Shown: positions 1 through 8,486 of the stretch, piece after piece
Position numbering within the stretch: position 1 is the first letter of the stretch
Layout of the letters: every line of letters begins with the position of its first letter
Assembly: GCF_022682305.1 (NCBI RefSeq)
Contig: NZ_CP093528.1
Coordinates: 3,593,501 to 3,657,500, forward strand
DNA from: Shinella zoogloeoides
GTDB taxonomy: Bacteria > Pseudomonadota > Alphaproteobacteria > Rhizobiales > Rhizobiaceae
Length of the DNA stretch: 64,000 bases
Direction: 5' to 3'
Notes under the pieces: generated by a model
What the model was told of the DNA's origin: nothing
The model's input: the letters and a program-made list of their open reading frames with translations, nothing else
Database searches by the model: none
Position numbers and translations under genes: made by a program

Positions 1-696
1 GGCGCCGAAGCGGACACCGTGCCCGAGAAGATCGCCCATCGCCCGCCGCGGTGAATCGACGGGCGCCTTGCCCGAACCGTCTGGTGAAAGCCAGGTGCGG
101 TGCGCGCCGGTCTGCCTGCCGTCGAGGTCGGTGACGGACGCGACGATCGCCGGCCAGATCTCGGTGGGCGAATGCGCATCCGGTTTATAGTAGCACCGCC
201 CATGGTAGCGCAGCGCGGCGACGCCGGAGAGGGACGTGATCGCCCGCCCGTTGAGGTAGATTTCCGCAAGCGTGCCGCCGATCGGCTGCGACATCGCGAA
301 AAGCCGGCGCGAGGCTTCCGGCGACCCCGACGGCGCGGGGCTGGAGGTCCTGACGGTCGGTGGCCCCGTCGTCGCAGGCTCGGGATGCGGGAGCGAGAGG
401 AACCGGCGCGCTTCCTCGGCTACGTCCTTGAAGTCGACGAGGCCGAGCGCCTCGCGGATGACGTCGAGGAGATCGCCATGCTCCCCGGTCGATGCGTCGG
501 TCCATTTGCCTGCCGCGCCCTTGCCGGTTTCCGGCCCGGTCAGGCGCACGAACATCGAGCGTCCGGGGCTGTTGCGCGCATCGCCGACCTGCCAGTACCG
601 TCCGGCGCGCCGGCCGGACGACAGGTATTCGCGGCAAACCGCTTCGGCGTGATGGCCGAGGCGGATCGCCAGCTCGGAGGCGTCGGGACGGGGCAT
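1..696 (-). CDS. Toprim/primase-like protein of mobile elements (3' end off window)
   Basis: The reading frame runs leftwards from ATG at 696 and leaves the window after 232 codons, so only the N-terminal part is seen. It opens MPRPDASELAIRLGHHAEAV and later has GKWTDASTGEHGDLLDVI and YLNGRAITSLSGVAALRYH. These resemble the N-terminal zinc-binding or linker part of toprim-domain primase-like proteins carried by plasmids and integrative elements; the toprim catalytic residues would lie beyond the edge. The start overlaps the stop of the helicase gene as TGATG, so the two are translationally coupled. The likely role is element replication or priming after transfer. This is inferred from similarity remembered for the family and from context. 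Confidence 0.72.
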   Translation of the reverse strand, partial: MPRPDASELAIRLGHHAEAVCREYLSSGRRAGRYWQVGDARNSPGRSMFVRLTGPETGKGAAGKWTDASTGEHGDLLDVIREALGLVDFKDVAEEARRFLSLPHPEPATTGPPTVRTSSPAPSGSPEASRRLFAMSQPIGGTLAEIYLNGRAITSLSGVAALRYHGRCYYKPDAHSPTEIWPAIVASVTDLDGRQTGAHRTWLSPDGSGKAPVDSPRRAMGDLLGHGVRFGA

Positions 697-3600
697 CACG
701 CCGCCTCCCGCTCGCCGATGCGCTCGACCGGCCAGCGATCGAGCACCCTGGCAAGCACGTCCGGGCCGCTGGCGTCGCTCGGCACGAACATGCGCAGCTT
801 CCACGAGATGATCTCGTGGAACAGCCCGTAAGCCGTCAGGCGCTCGCGCATCGTGTCGTCGAAGCCCGACAGTTCGATGCGGTTCGCGCCCATGACGCGC
901 ACCCGGCGAAGCTGAAGGCCCTCGGCGAGGTCGAGGATGGTGCGGCCGTCCATCAAGGCGGCGAAGGCGTCGTCGGGCGCGATCGACGCGGCGCCGGTCG
1001 TGGTCGCGGTTGCGGCCCAGGCCGGAGAGACCTGCCGGCCGATGATGCGCTCGCCATCGTCCGTCTGGAGCCGATAGACGCGCGTCGAGTCGTTGGGCAG
1101 GCGCTTCCAGATCGGCAACAGCAAGCCCGTAACCATGTGAAGCCTCGCATCGGTGAACTCCGGCACCTCGGCGATCTCGGCTTCCCAGGCCGATGCGAAG
1201 GCATCCCGGTCGGCTTCGGCCCAGTGCGTCCCGCCCATGAGGCGGATCGGGATGTTGTGCGCCTCGGTCGGGCGGATCAGGCGGACACGGCGGTCGATCT
1301 CGCCGTCGTCGAGCATGACGCTGCTCGCTGGTATCTGCACGGCGGCCCGGCCGGAGCGCTCGTTGACGAGCAGCTTCGCGCGCGGATCGGCAAGTTCGGC
1401 AAGAGCTGCGTCGAGCGTCACCGGCCGGTTGCGCCTGCGTTCGTTGATCGTGAGCAGGCTGGTTTCCGCGCCGGTGCGGGGGTGGGTGTAGATCGTCTGG
1501 CGATCGACGACGACGAAGCTTTCGGCGCGCAGGGTCTCCAGCCCGGCGTCATAGGTGCCGGACGCGATGGCACCTTCGATGCGGGCCGTCAGCAGCCCTT
1601 CAAAGGCGGTGAACAGCACGCCTTGAAGCTCGATCGTCAGCGCCAGCAGCCTGTTCAGGAAGGTCGTGATCGGCGGCAGCTCGTCCTTGAGGCCGTTCGA
1701 GTCCATCAGCTTCAGCCCGGTGGCCTGCTCGAAGCGGTCGAGCGAGCATCCCTCGACCTTGCCGCGCACCAGCAGGAAATAAAGCTGACGCAGCGCGTCG
1801 CGGGCGTAGGGGCTCTCCAGATTGTCCTCGGGCCGGAACAGGCCTTGGCCGCCGGTCTGGCGCTGGCCGCGCGTGATCGCGCCCAGCGTGTCGAGGCGGC
1901 GTGCGATCGTGCTCAGGAAGCGCTTCTCCGCCTTCACATTCGTCGAGATCGGCCGGAAGAGCGGCGGTTGTGCCTGATTGGTGCGGTGCGTCCGGCCGAG
2001 GCCCTGAATGGCGGTGTCCGCCTTCCAGCCCGCCTCGAGCAGATAGTGGACGCGCAGCCGCGTGTTCTTCGCCGACTTCTCCGCATGGTAGCTGCGGCCG
2101 GTGCCGCCGGCGTCGGAGAAGACGAGCACGCGCTTCTGATCGTCCATGAACGCCTGTGTCTCGGCGAGATTGGCGGCGCCTGCGCGCGTCTCGACGACGA
2201 GACGGTCGACGGTGACGCTGCCGCCGGGCTTGCGCACGATGCGCCGCGAGCGGCCCGTCACCTCGGCAACCATGTCCGTCCCGAAATGCTGGACGAGCTG
2301 GTCCAGCGCGCCCGGAACCGGCGGCAGGCTGGCGAGCTTGGCGATCAGCGCGTCGCGTCGGGCGACGGCCTCGCGGCTTTCGACCGGCTGACCGTCGCGA
2401 TAGACCGGGCGCGACGACAGATTGCCCTCCGAATCCGTGAACGGCTCGTAGAGCTGGACCGGGAAGGAATGGGCGAGATAGTCGAGGACGTATTCCCGCG
2501 GCGTGATGTCGACGCGGACGTCGTTCCACTCCTCGGTCGGCAGATCCGCCAGCCGCCGTTCCATCAGCGCCTCGCCGGTCGAGACGATCTGGATGACGGC
2601 CGAATGGCCCGCCTCCAGATCGGCGGCGATCGAGCGCAGCAGGGTCGGCGCTTTCATGCTGCATAACAAATGGCCAAAGAAGCGCTGTTTGGCGCTTTCG
2701 AAGGCCGAGCGGGCAGCGGATTTCGCCTGCCTGTTCAGCGTGCCGGAGCCGCCTTCGCCGCCGCCGGTGATGTTGGCGGCCTGCATCGCCGCATCCAGAT
2801 TGTTATGGATGATGGCGAAGGCGGCGGCATAGGCGTCGTAGATGCGGACCTGCTGGGGCGTCAGCTCATGCTCGACCAGCTCGTATTCGACGCCGGCGAA
2901 GGAGAGCGAGCGGGCGGTGTAGAGGCCGAGGGCGCGCAGATCGCGGGCAAGCACCTCCATCGCCGCGACGCCGCCGGCCTCGATCGCCTCGACGAACTCC
3001 GCGCGCGTGGCGAAGGGGAAATCCTCGCCGCCCCACAGGCCGAGCCGCTGCGCATAGGCGAGATTGTGGACGGTGGTCGCGCCGGTGGCGGAGACATAGA
3101 CGATGCGGGCGTTCGGTAACGCATGCTGGAGGCGCAGCCCGGCGCGACCCTGCTGCGAGGCGGCGACGTCACCGCGTTCTCCCTTGCCGCCAGCGGCGTT
3201 CTGCATCTGGTGCGCCTCGTCGAAAATGATCACTCCATCGGCGTCGGAGCCAAACCATTCGACGATTTGCCGGACGCGCGAAACCCTCTCTCCGCGGTCG
3301 TCGGAGCGCAGCGTGGCATAGGTTAGAAATAGGATGCCCTCGTTCAGCGTGATCGGCTTGCCCTGCGGGAACCGCGACAGCGGCGTGACCAGCAGGCGCT
3401 CCATGCCGAGCGCGCCCCAATCGCGCTGCGCGTCCTCGATCAGCTTGTCGGACTTCGATATCCAGACCGCCTTGCGCCTTCCTTGCAGCCAGTTGTCGAG
3501 GATGATCGCGGCCGACTCGCGTCCCTTGCCGACGCCGGTGCCGTCGCCGATCATGAAGCCCTGGCGGAGGCGGACGGCGCCGCTGGCGTCCTCGGCCGCG

Positions 3601-5054
3601 GCGCTCAGCTTGTCGAAGGTGTCGTCGACCGTCCATGCGCCGGCGAGGAAGTCGGAATGCGCCTCGCCGGCATAGATCACCGTTTCGAGCTGCGCGTCCG
3701 ACAGCAGGCCGAGCACGTCCGCCGGCAGCATCGGGCGATAGCTCGGCTTCGGCGGGGCGACGCTCGCCATCGACGTCGACTGGACGAGCTGGGTGGGATG
3801 CGCGAAAGCCCCGGAAATCCGGATGGTCTGGAGACCGTATTCCTCATAGATCGCATCCGACAGGCGACCGGCCTGGGCAGGCTTCCAGTCGACCGTCTCA
3901 TAGGCGAGCGGAACGCCCTCCGGCTCGCGATGCGCCACAGCCGGCGCGGCCTTCGCCGCCCGGTTGATATAGGCGCGCACGGTCCGGGGCGCGGCGGTCG
4001 CGGCCATGGGCACGGCGATGGAAGGGTCGACCGGCGGGCGGGCCGGGAGATGCTCGGCCAGCCATCCGAGAAGCGTGGCGACGTCCGGCGCGACGCCGGG
4101 CGCGGTCGGGAACGCGGTCGGATCGTCCGCCGGCAGCTTGTCGATGACGGTGAGCCGCGTCGGGATGGTCGTGCCGTGCTTGGCATAGACCGACCCGTCG
4201 ATCGCGGCGGAGAAGACGACGCGGCCGCGTTCCTGCAGACGGGCATAGGCCGAGGACCAGGCCGGTGCGTCCGGCGCGAAATTCGCCCCGGTGATCGCCA
4301 CCAGCCGGCCGCCGGGCGCAAGGCGCGCCAGCGCCGAGGCGACATGGCGGAAGGCGGCGTCGGCCATGCGGCCCTCGACATTCGCCATCACCGAAAAAGG
4401 CGGGTTCATGAGAACGACGGTCGGAAGGAGAGCCCGGTCGAGGTGATCGTCGATCTGGGCCGCGTCGAAGCGCGTGACGGCAAGGGCCGGAAAGAGGTGG
4501 GAGAGAAGATCGGCGCGGGTGTCGGCCAGCTCGTTGAGCAGGAGCGAGCCGCCGGCGATCTCGGCCAGGATGGCGAGAAGACCGGTTCCGGCCGAGGGCT
4601 CCAACACGCGGTCGGCCGGCGTGATGGCTGCGGCGAACGAGGCTGCCAGGCCGAGCGGGATCGGGGTGGAGAACTGCTGGAAGGTCTGCGCCTCCTCGGA
4701 ACGGCGCGTATGCGTCGGCATCAGGCCGGCGATCTTGGAAAGCTGCGGCAGGACCGCGGCGGCGGAGCCGGCCTTGCGGAAAAGCGGCTTTCCGTATTTG
4801 CGCAGCATGAGGACGGTCGCGACCTCGCAGGCTTCATAAGCGGTCTTCCAGTCCCAGGCGCCGGCAGTGTCGGAGCCGCCGAAGGCGGTTTCCATCGCGC
4901 CGCGCAGCATGGTGGCGTCGACGCGCTGGCCGCGTTCGAGGTCAGAAAGGAGGATCTGCGCGGCAACGACGATCGCCGAGGCCGTGGCGGACGTGGCGAC
5001 GGGCGGAAGCGACGCGGCGACCTCGGCGGCCGCGGTTGTGGATATCATGTTCAT
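696..5054 (-). CDS. DNA methyltransferase fused to Strawberry-notch-type SF2 helicase
   Basis: 1452 aa with ATG at 5054 (MNMISTTAAAE). A longer reading exists, but its first 122 residues are Arg-rich leader translation. Residues about 130-330 form an N6-adenine methyltransferase-like domain, with SAM-binding EPSAGTG (152-158) and catalytic NPPF (217-220). The remainder is a large helicase: Walker A GDGTGVGKG, Walker B/DEAH FDEAHQMQN, then a C-terminal Strawberry-notch region containing GRTHRTNQAQ. Proteins of this build are common on alphaproteobacterial plasmids and integrative elements. They probably protect or remodel the element's DNA, but the substrate is unknown. The stop overlaps the primase-like gene. 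The leader upstream resembles those of klcA, parB and ardC. Confidence 0.85.
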   Translation of the reverse strand: MNMISTTAAAEVAASLPPVATSATASAIVVAAQILLSDLERGQRVDATMLRGAMETAFGGSDTAGAWDWKTAYEACEVATVLMLRKYGKPLFRKAGSAAAVLPQLSKIAGLMPTHTRRSEEAQTFQQFSTPIPLGLAASFAAAITPADRVLEPSAGTGLLAILAEIAGGSLLLNELADTRADLLSHLFPALAVTRFDAAQIDDHLDRALLPTVVLMNPPFSVMANVEGRMADAAFRHVASALARLAPGGRLVAITGANFAPDAPAWSSAYARLQERGRVVFSAAIDGSVYAKHGTTIPTRLTVIDKLPADDPTAFPTAPGVAPDVATLLGWLAEHLPARPPVDPSIAVPMAATAAPRTVRAYINRAAKAAPAVAHREPEGVPLAYETVDWKPAQAGRLSDAIYEEYGLQTIRISGAFAHPTQLVQSTSMASVAPPKPSYRPMLPADVLGLLSDAQLETVIYAGEAHSDFLAGAWTVDDTFDKLSAAAEDASGAVRLRQGFMIGDGTGVGKGRESAAIILDNWLQGRRKAVWISKSDKLIEDAQRDWGALGMERLLVTPLSRFPQGKPITLNEGILFLTYATLRSDDRGERVSRVRQIVEWFGSDADGVIIFDEAHQMQNAAGGKGERGDVAASQQGRAGLRLQHALPNARIVYVSATGATTVHNLAYAQRLGLWGGEDFPFATRAEFVEAIEAGGVAAMEVLARDLRALGLYTARSLSFAGVEYELVEHELTPQQVRIYDAYAAAFAIIHNNLDAAMQAANITGGGEGGSGTLNRQAKSAARSAFESAKQRFFGHLLCSMKAPTLLRSIAADLEAGHSAVIQIVSTGEALMERRLADLPTEEWNDVRVDITPREYVLDYLAHSFPVQLYEPFTDSEGNLSSRPVYRDGQPVESREAVARRDALIAKLASLPPVPGALDQLVQHFGTDMVAEVTGRSRRIVRKPGGSVTVDRLVVETRAGAANLAETQAFMDDQKRVLVFSDAGGTGRSYHAEKSAKNTRLRVHYLLEAGWKADTAIQGLGRTHRTNQAQPPLFRPISTNVKAEKRFLSTIARRLDTLGAITRGQRQTGGQGLFRPEDNLESPYARDALRQLYFLLVRGKVEGCSLDRFEQATGLKLMDSNGLKDELPPITTFLNRLLALTIELQGVLFTAFEGLLTARIEGAIASGTYDAGLETLRAESFVVVDRQTIYTHPRTGAETSLLTINERRRNRPVTLDAALAELADPRAKLLVNERSGRAAVQIPASSVMLDDGEIDRRVRLIRPTEAHNIPIRLMGGTHWAEADRDAFASAWEAEIAEVPEFTDARLHMVTGLLLPIWKRLPNDSTRVYRLQTDDGERIIGRQVSPAWAATATTTGAASIAPDDAFAALMDGRTILDLAEGLQLRRVRVMGANRIELSGFDDTMRERLTAYGLFHEIISWKLRMFVPSDASGPDVLARVLDRWPVERIGEREAA

Positions 5055-5152
5055 GATGGGGAACCTCGGGAGAGCGGACGGGAACGAGCCGCGCAGCGCT
5101 CTCTCTCGACCGCACCGGCTCAAATCCGTCCCGGCCCCTCTCTTCCTCTCAC
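5055..5152 (-). repeat. GAGAG-rich leader upstream of the helicase gene
   Basis: Read leftwards, the segment contains GTGCGGTCGAGAGAGAGCGC ahead of the start codon. A near-identical core occurs upstream of the klcA gene, and a related form upstream of parB and ardC. It is probably a shared promoter or leader of the element's maintenance genes. No protein or RNA function can be read from it. Confidence 0.5.
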
Positions 5153-5312
5153 GGCTTCCGCGAAATCGCCGAAAGCAGCCGTTCGCCGCCGGAGGTTTCC
5201 GGCCGTCACCTCGTTGAGACGACGGCTTTGATCTACATTGAGCGGGCCGGATTTTGCGCAGGTTTGCTTGCGCAAATCCCGAAACAACCGCGATATTGGA
5301 AGGATTAAGCTC

Positions 5313-5711
5313 GTGAGGACATGGCTGCTTCCGCGTGCGCCGAGATTCTACTGGCTCATCATCCTGGCGTTCACGGCATCGACGATCACGTCCGATTTGC
5401 CGGATTTCGGAGAGGGGCATTGGTCGACCTCGACCGCCTTCCGTGCCTGCATCATCGCGATCGCGCTTGTCCTCGCCGCCCTGTCGGAGTTCTGGGACAT
5501 CGCGCCCGCGATCATCGTCAGCGCGGAGGCCCGCTACCAGAACCGGCAGGCGCAGGCGGTCTACACGATCCCCGTCGTTTTCGACGCTGTGCCGACCGTC
5601 GTGCCGGGGATGTCGCGACTGTGCGTGACGCGGACGGATGACTATTCGCCCGTCAGGCCGTGGACCTTGCGCTTCGACTATGCCGCCGAAGGACAGAAGG
5701 GCGAATGGTAG
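5313..5711 (+). CDS. Small membrane protein, unknown function
   Basis: 132 aa from GTG at 5313, with AGGA 10-13 nt upstream. An in-frame upstream extension to 5238 is possible but lacks a clear ribosome site. Two hydrophobic stretches are visible near the N-terminus (LIILAFTASTITSDL and ACIIAIALVLAALSEFWDIA), followed by a soluble tail of about 70 residues. It is transcribed opposite to the maintenance genes around it and sits between the helicase and klcA. No family was recognised. It could be an entry-exclusion or envelope protein, but nothing in the sequence proves that. Confidence 0.5.
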   Translation: MRTWLLPRAPRFYWLIILAFTASTITSDLPDFGEGHWSTSTAFRACIIAIALVLAALSEFWDIAPAIIVSAEARYQNRQAQAVYTIPVVFDAVPTVVPGMSRLCVTRTDDYSPVRPWTLRFDYAAEGQKGEW

Positions 5712-5756
5712 GACGGCCGCGCCCGCCGCGCCGAACGGGCCATCGCGAACATGACG

Positions 5757-5790
5757 AGAGCGCCCCGCCGTGAGGCGAGGCGCCCGGTCA
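5757..5790 (-). terminator. Hairpin downstream of the ArdB/KlcA gene
   Basis: Read leftwards just after the stop at 5793 is GCGCCTCGCC, loop TCAC, then GGCGGGGCGC, followed by TCTCGTC. The stem is strong with a weak T tract. It is also positioned to terminate the convergent gene that ends at 5711. Confidence 0.5.
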
Positions 5791-5792
5791 AG

Positions 5793-6215
5793 TCAATCGA
5801 TCGCCGCAAAGATCGCCGAAGCCTCGGCATGTCCCTTCGAATAGGCGGCGAGGCGATGATAGGCTTCCGCCAGATGGTCGGAATCGTGGCGTAGCGCGAG
5901 GTTCGAGAGCACGAAGAGGGTCGCGATGATGCCGGCGGCCTCGGCCGACACCTCGCCGCGAAACTCGGTGAGTCCGCTTTCGATCCGCATGGGTGACCGC
6001 GACGCGGGGGCGAGGAACAGCGGGCGGCCCCCATGCTCGTAGAAATTCCAGAAGCCCCCGCGATAGTCATAGGGGCTGAGCCGCTCCATCACATGATAGA
6101 CGGTGTTTTCCGCGATGATGAGGAGCCGCAGGCCGAACAGGGTCGGCAGGAAGGTTTCGCGGCAATCGTCCGCTACGATCGTTGCGGTCTGGCGGGCAGT
6201 GGCTTGAAGGGTCAT
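5793..6215 (-). CDS. klcA: Antirestriction protein, ArdB/KlcA family
   Basis: 140 aa. Family hallmarks visible in order are RETFLPTLFGLRLL near the N-terminus, the central YRGGFWNFYE, and the C-terminal SAEAAGIIATLF with AYHRLAAYSKGHAEASAIF. Members of this family (PF03230) help incoming plasmids evade type I restriction by an incompletely known mechanism. The start ATG at 6215 has GGAG upstream. It lies alone between a terminator-like hairpin and its own GAGAG leader. The length matches the family. Confidence 0.88.
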   Translation of the reverse strand: MTLQATARQTATIVADDCRETFLPTLFGLRLLIIAENTVYHVMERLSPYDYRGGFWNFYEHGGRPLFLAPASRSPMRIESGLTEFRGEVSAEAAGIIATLFVLSNLALRHDSDHLAEAYHRLAAYSKGHAEASAIFAAID

Positions 6216-6317
6216 GGCCTGGTTCTCCGGAGAGAGGAAGGAGACAGATCCGGGCGGCGCTCTCTCTTCAACCGCACGGAACCGTCCAGGCCCCGTCCCT
6301 TCTCTCCCTCGCTCACA
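6216..6317 (-). repeat. GAGAG-rich leader upstream of klcA
   Basis: Reading leftwards it contains GTGCGGTTGAAGAGAGAGCG. This matches the leader upstream of the methyltransferase-helicase gene closely and the parB and ardC leaders more distantly (TGACGGGTTGA followed by GAGAGAGGC). Probable shared promoter or 5' untranslated region. Confidence 0.5.
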
Positions 6318-6612
6318 GGCGCCAGAGGCCGCCGGCGATCTCCCGCACCAGCATGTCGCGCGCCTTCGTCATCACCTCGCGGCCGCAGGCCTCGGGGTGA
6401 TCGAAGAAGCGCGCGGCCGGTCCGTTCTCGATCCAGTCGGCGTAGTAGCAATATGACCGATCCTGAAGCCGGAAGGCCGTCATGTCGGCGGCCCAATGCG
6501 GCTTCGGCTCGACGACGACGGTGACGCCATCGCGCGTTTCGGGCCAGGGCAGCGAGCGCTGCGAGGGCGGGCAACGAAGGTCCGCCGCCAGTATCTCGTC
6601 GACGGTGATCAT
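6313..6612 (-). CDS. Hypothetical protein of the maintenance module
   Basis: 99 aa, starting MITVDEILAADLRCPPSQRS. It is acidic overall, with aromatic-rich SYCYYADWIENGPAARFFDH and a helical C-terminus. The start codon overlaps the stop of the preceding 89-aa gene (ATGA), so the two form a translationally coupled pair. No family is recognised. Small proteins of this kind sit between parB and antirestriction genes on many alphaproteobacterial elements. Function unknown. Confidence 0.65.
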   Translation of the reverse strand: MITVDEILAADLRCPPSQRSLPWPETRDGVTVVVEPKPHWAADMTAFRLQDRSYCYYADWIENGPAARFFDHPEACGREVMTKARDMLVREIAGGLWRL

Positions 6613-6878
6613 GACGCGGCTCCCTCGCCCGGCCTGGCGATGAAGCCGTCCGGATCGTCGGGATCGGGCGGCAGGTAGGCATCGTAGGGATTGCCATCGG
6701 CCAGATGGCCGAAGGGCGTCATGACGAAATCGCCGTCCTCCGCGCGGCCGACGGCGCAAAGGACGTAACGGCGCTCGCCGGTGACGGCATCCAGGCACTC
6801 CATGAGTGCGAGATTGCCGTCGTCTGCCGCGCGCAGAAGCGTGTTGAAGTTGGTGCGGGCGTGATCGGGAATGGCCAT
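6609..6878 (-). CDS. Small hypothetical protein (DUF6117-like)
   Basis: 89 aa, start ATG 6878 with a good ribosome site (CAGGAG). It begins MAIPDHARTNFNTLLRAADD and contains LALMECLDAVTGERRYVLCA, which matches my memory of DUF6117 proteins on plasmids and integrative elements. The C-terminus is proline- and aspartate-rich. It is preceded by a GC-rich hairpin leader repeated twice elsewhere, and coupled to the downstream 99-aa gene by ATGA. No biochemical role is known to me. Confidence 0.68.
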   Translation of the reverse strand: MAIPDHARTNFNTLLRAADDGNLALMECLDAVTGERRYVLCAVGRAEDGDFVMTPFGHLADGNPYDAYLPPDPDDPDGFIARPGEGAAS

Positions 6879-6919
6879 GTCAGGCTCCTGAAACGAGAAC
6901 GCCCGGCGCGATGGCCGGG
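6879..6919 (-). promoter_or_regulatory. Hairpin-plus-ribosome-site leader, copy 1
   Basis: Read leftwards: GCCCGGCCATCGCGCCGGGC, a hairpin, then GTTCTCGTTTCAGGAG directly in front of ATG 6878. The same arrangement recurs at 7562-7604 and 8487-8530. It may be the terminator of the upstream gene placed right against the next ribosome site, or a translational control hairpin. Confidence 0.45.
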
Positions 6920-6955
6920 CGATGGATGGGGATTGTGATCGGGGAGACGCAGGCG

Positions 6956-7150
6956 TCAGAGGCGGAAGCGCGCGACGAGGCGTTGCGCCTCGGCGTGGTT
7001 GCGCAGCATCTCGCGATAGAAGCGCTTGCGCGCGTCCCGCCTGTCGGGATCGCGCAGGGCGGAGCGGGACAGCTTGCGCCGCGCCGCCCCGACGACCGTG
7101 CGGCCGCGTTCCCACACGGGAACAGCGAGACGGAGATAGGTGGCGTACAT
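6956..7150 (-). CDS. Small basic protein, FYREML paralogue A
   Basis: 64 aa from ATG 7150; GTG at 7159 is an alternative. It is highly basic, with the core RKRFYREMLRNHAEAQRLVA near the C-terminus. The 65-aa product of 7627-7824 has RRKFYREMLRCHAAAQ at the same place and a similar N-terminal half, so the two are paralogues. It follows closely after the 133-aa gene. Possibly a nucleic-acid-binding accessory protein, judged only from charge. Family unknown. Confidence 0.55.
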   Translation of the reverse strand: MYATYLRLAVPVWERGRTVVGAARRKLSRSALRDPDRRDARKRFYREMLRNHAEAQRLVARFRL

Positions 7151-7159
7151 CGCGGCCAC

Positions 7160-7561
7160 CTACACGTTGATGCGCTCGCACAGCGCGTCGATCTCGGGGA
7201 GATCGAGCCCGGCGTGCGCGCCGTCGTTGTTGTAGATGTCCAGGAACACCGGATCGAGCGGCCCGTTGACAAGCGCGAGCTGAAGGGTGCGAAGACCGGC
7301 GAGCACCGCATCGCGCTCGTGGGCGGTCATGGCGACGATCAGGAACGCCTCGACCGTCTCACCCTTTTCGAGAAGACGGACGCCGGTGGATTCGTCGATT
7401 TCATAATCGTCGAACTCCTGCACCTCGCCGGTGGCGATCCATTCGCCATCGTAGTGGACGCTTTCGGCGACGCTTCGCGCCTCTGCGGGTGTGCCGGCCT
7501 CGACGACGGTTTCGTAGTAGACAAAGGCATCGTGGCCCTTGCGGACAACAAATCTGGGCAT
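7160..7561 (-). CDS. Hypothetical protein of the maintenance module
   Basis: 133 aa. ATG at 7561 is chosen because GGAG lies 9 nt upstream. The N-terminal half (PRFVVRKGHDAFVYYETVVEA...AEARSVAES) looks like a small alpha/beta domain, also hinted at by the start of the 221-aa protein at 7821-8486. The C-terminal half contains FLIVAMTAHERDAVLAGLRT and ends DALCERINV. It is acidic. The order 133 aa then basic 64 aa is echoed by 221 aa then basic 65 aa next door, suggesting a duplicated gene pair. Function unknown. Confidence 0.62.
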   Translation of the reverse strand: MPRFVVRKGHDAFVYYETVVEAGTPAEARSVAESVHYDGEWIATGEVQEFDDYEIDESTGVRLLEKGETVEAFLIVAMTAHERDAVLAGLRTLQLALVNGPLDPVFLDIYNNDGAHAGLDLPEIDALCERINV

Positions 7562-7604
7562 GGGAAGCTCCATAGGGAAAGCACCCGGCGCGACGGCCGG
7601 GCTG
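7562..7604 (-). promoter_or_regulatory. Hairpin-plus-ribosome-site leader, copy 2
   Basis: A CCCGGC...GCCGGG hairpin lies just upstream of TTTCCCTATGGAG and ATG 7561. It matches leader copies 1 and 3 in the hairpin, less so in the linker. Confidence 0.4.
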
Positions 7605-7626
7605 GTTGACGGGATGGTGGGAAGGC

Positions 7627-7824
7627 TCAGTGCCAGGTCTGCCACGCGCCGCTTTGGGCCGCGGCGTGGCAGCGCAGCATCTCGCGGTAGAACTTGCGGC
7701 GCAGAAGGCGTTTGCAGCGGTCCCGGCGGACCCAGGCGGGAAGCATTCGCGCCGCCGCCCGCAGGACCGCCCGGTCGGTGTCGATCACCGTGATGCCGAG
7801 ATCGGCATAGATCGAGTGCATCAT
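7627..7824 (-). CDS. Small basic protein, FYREML paralogue B
   Basis: 65 aa, starting MMHSIYADLGITVIDTDRAV and ending with the RRKFYREMLRCHAAAQ core shared with the 64-aa protein at 6956-7150. The start overlaps the stop of the upstream 221-aa gene (ATG within CCATGATG), so it is translationally coupled. Very basic, and short enough to be a DNA- or RNA-binding helper. No family recognised. Confidence 0.57.
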   Translation of the reverse strand: MMHSIYADLGITVIDTDRAVLRAAARMLPAWVRRDRCKRLLRRKFYREMLRCHAAAQSGAWQTWH

Positions 7825-8486
7825 GGCCGGCCTCCCTTGGTGTTGCGCCACAATGCCGGTCCCAGGGCGGTGAGTGCCGCGCGGATCTCGGCTGTGCCGG
7901 TCCGGTCGTCGGGAGCGGTCGATCTGACGACAGCCAGGCATGCCGAGCTGATCTCGGAGTCGGTCACGGCGTCGGGCGACAGGCCGCCGAAGTCCGGATC
8001 GGTTGCGAGGATCGTCGCGATACGATCGCGAACCCGATCTTCCTCAAGCCATGCCAGGACATGGCGACGTCCGGGAAGATCGGCGGCAGGGTCGGGATCG
8101 CGCGCGCCGGCGATGATCGCCTCGCCGCGTGCGACCTCCCAGGAGGCGCGCGCGATCCAGTCCCTCTGCGTCGCGGCGTTCGCGCAAACGTCCGCGACCA
8201 GCATCTTCAGCAGGCCGAGAAGGATCTCGAACTGCGCGATCTTCCGGGCGTTCGTCTCCGCGAACTGCGAGGGAACGGCAATGGATGACCGTGCGAGGGG
8301 CGCATCCGGTCCGGGCCAGATGCTGGTGACGTAGGTCTCGCCGGCCGACTCGTAGGCGACCGCATCGCCATCCCGATCGTCGTCCTCGATGGCGAGCCGG
8401 CAAGCCAGCTCGGGCGTGTCGGCCTCGTATGTCCGCGTCCGGTAGGCCGGGAGCCGGTAAGCGGTCTCGACGGTGAACATCGGCAT
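7821..8486 (-). CDS. Hypothetical protein of the maintenance module
   Basis: 221 aa, starting MPMFTVETAYRLPAYRTRTY. Residues 1-60 form a small domain with acidic EDDDRDGDAVAYESAGETY. Residues 75-150 are helical (ETNARKIAQFEILLGLLKMLVADV). The C-terminal part has repeated charged helices. It is coupled to the downstream 65-aa gene and preceded by leader copy 3. Not recognised as any characterised family. Confidence 0.62.
   Translation of the reverse strand: MPMFTVETAYRLPAYRTRTYEADTPELACRLAIEDDDRDGDAVAYESAGETYVTSIWPGPDAPLARSSIAVPSQFAETNARKIAQFEILLGLLKMLVADVCANAATQRDWIARASWEVARGEAIIAGARDPDPAADLPGRRHVLAWLEEDRVRDRIATILATDPDFGGLSPDAVTDSEISSACLAVVRSTAPDDRTGTAEIRAALTALGPALWRNTKGGRP

Noticed and set aside
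492..2666. Long rightward open frame of 724 codons opposite the helicase gene
   Set aside because: It is antisense to the methyltransferase-helicase and primase-like genes, Arg/Ala/Gly-rich and without domains. High GC keeps such frames open by chance.
3483..5231. Rightward 582-codon frame
   Set aside because: Shadow of the helicase gene; no domain or ribosome site, biased composition.
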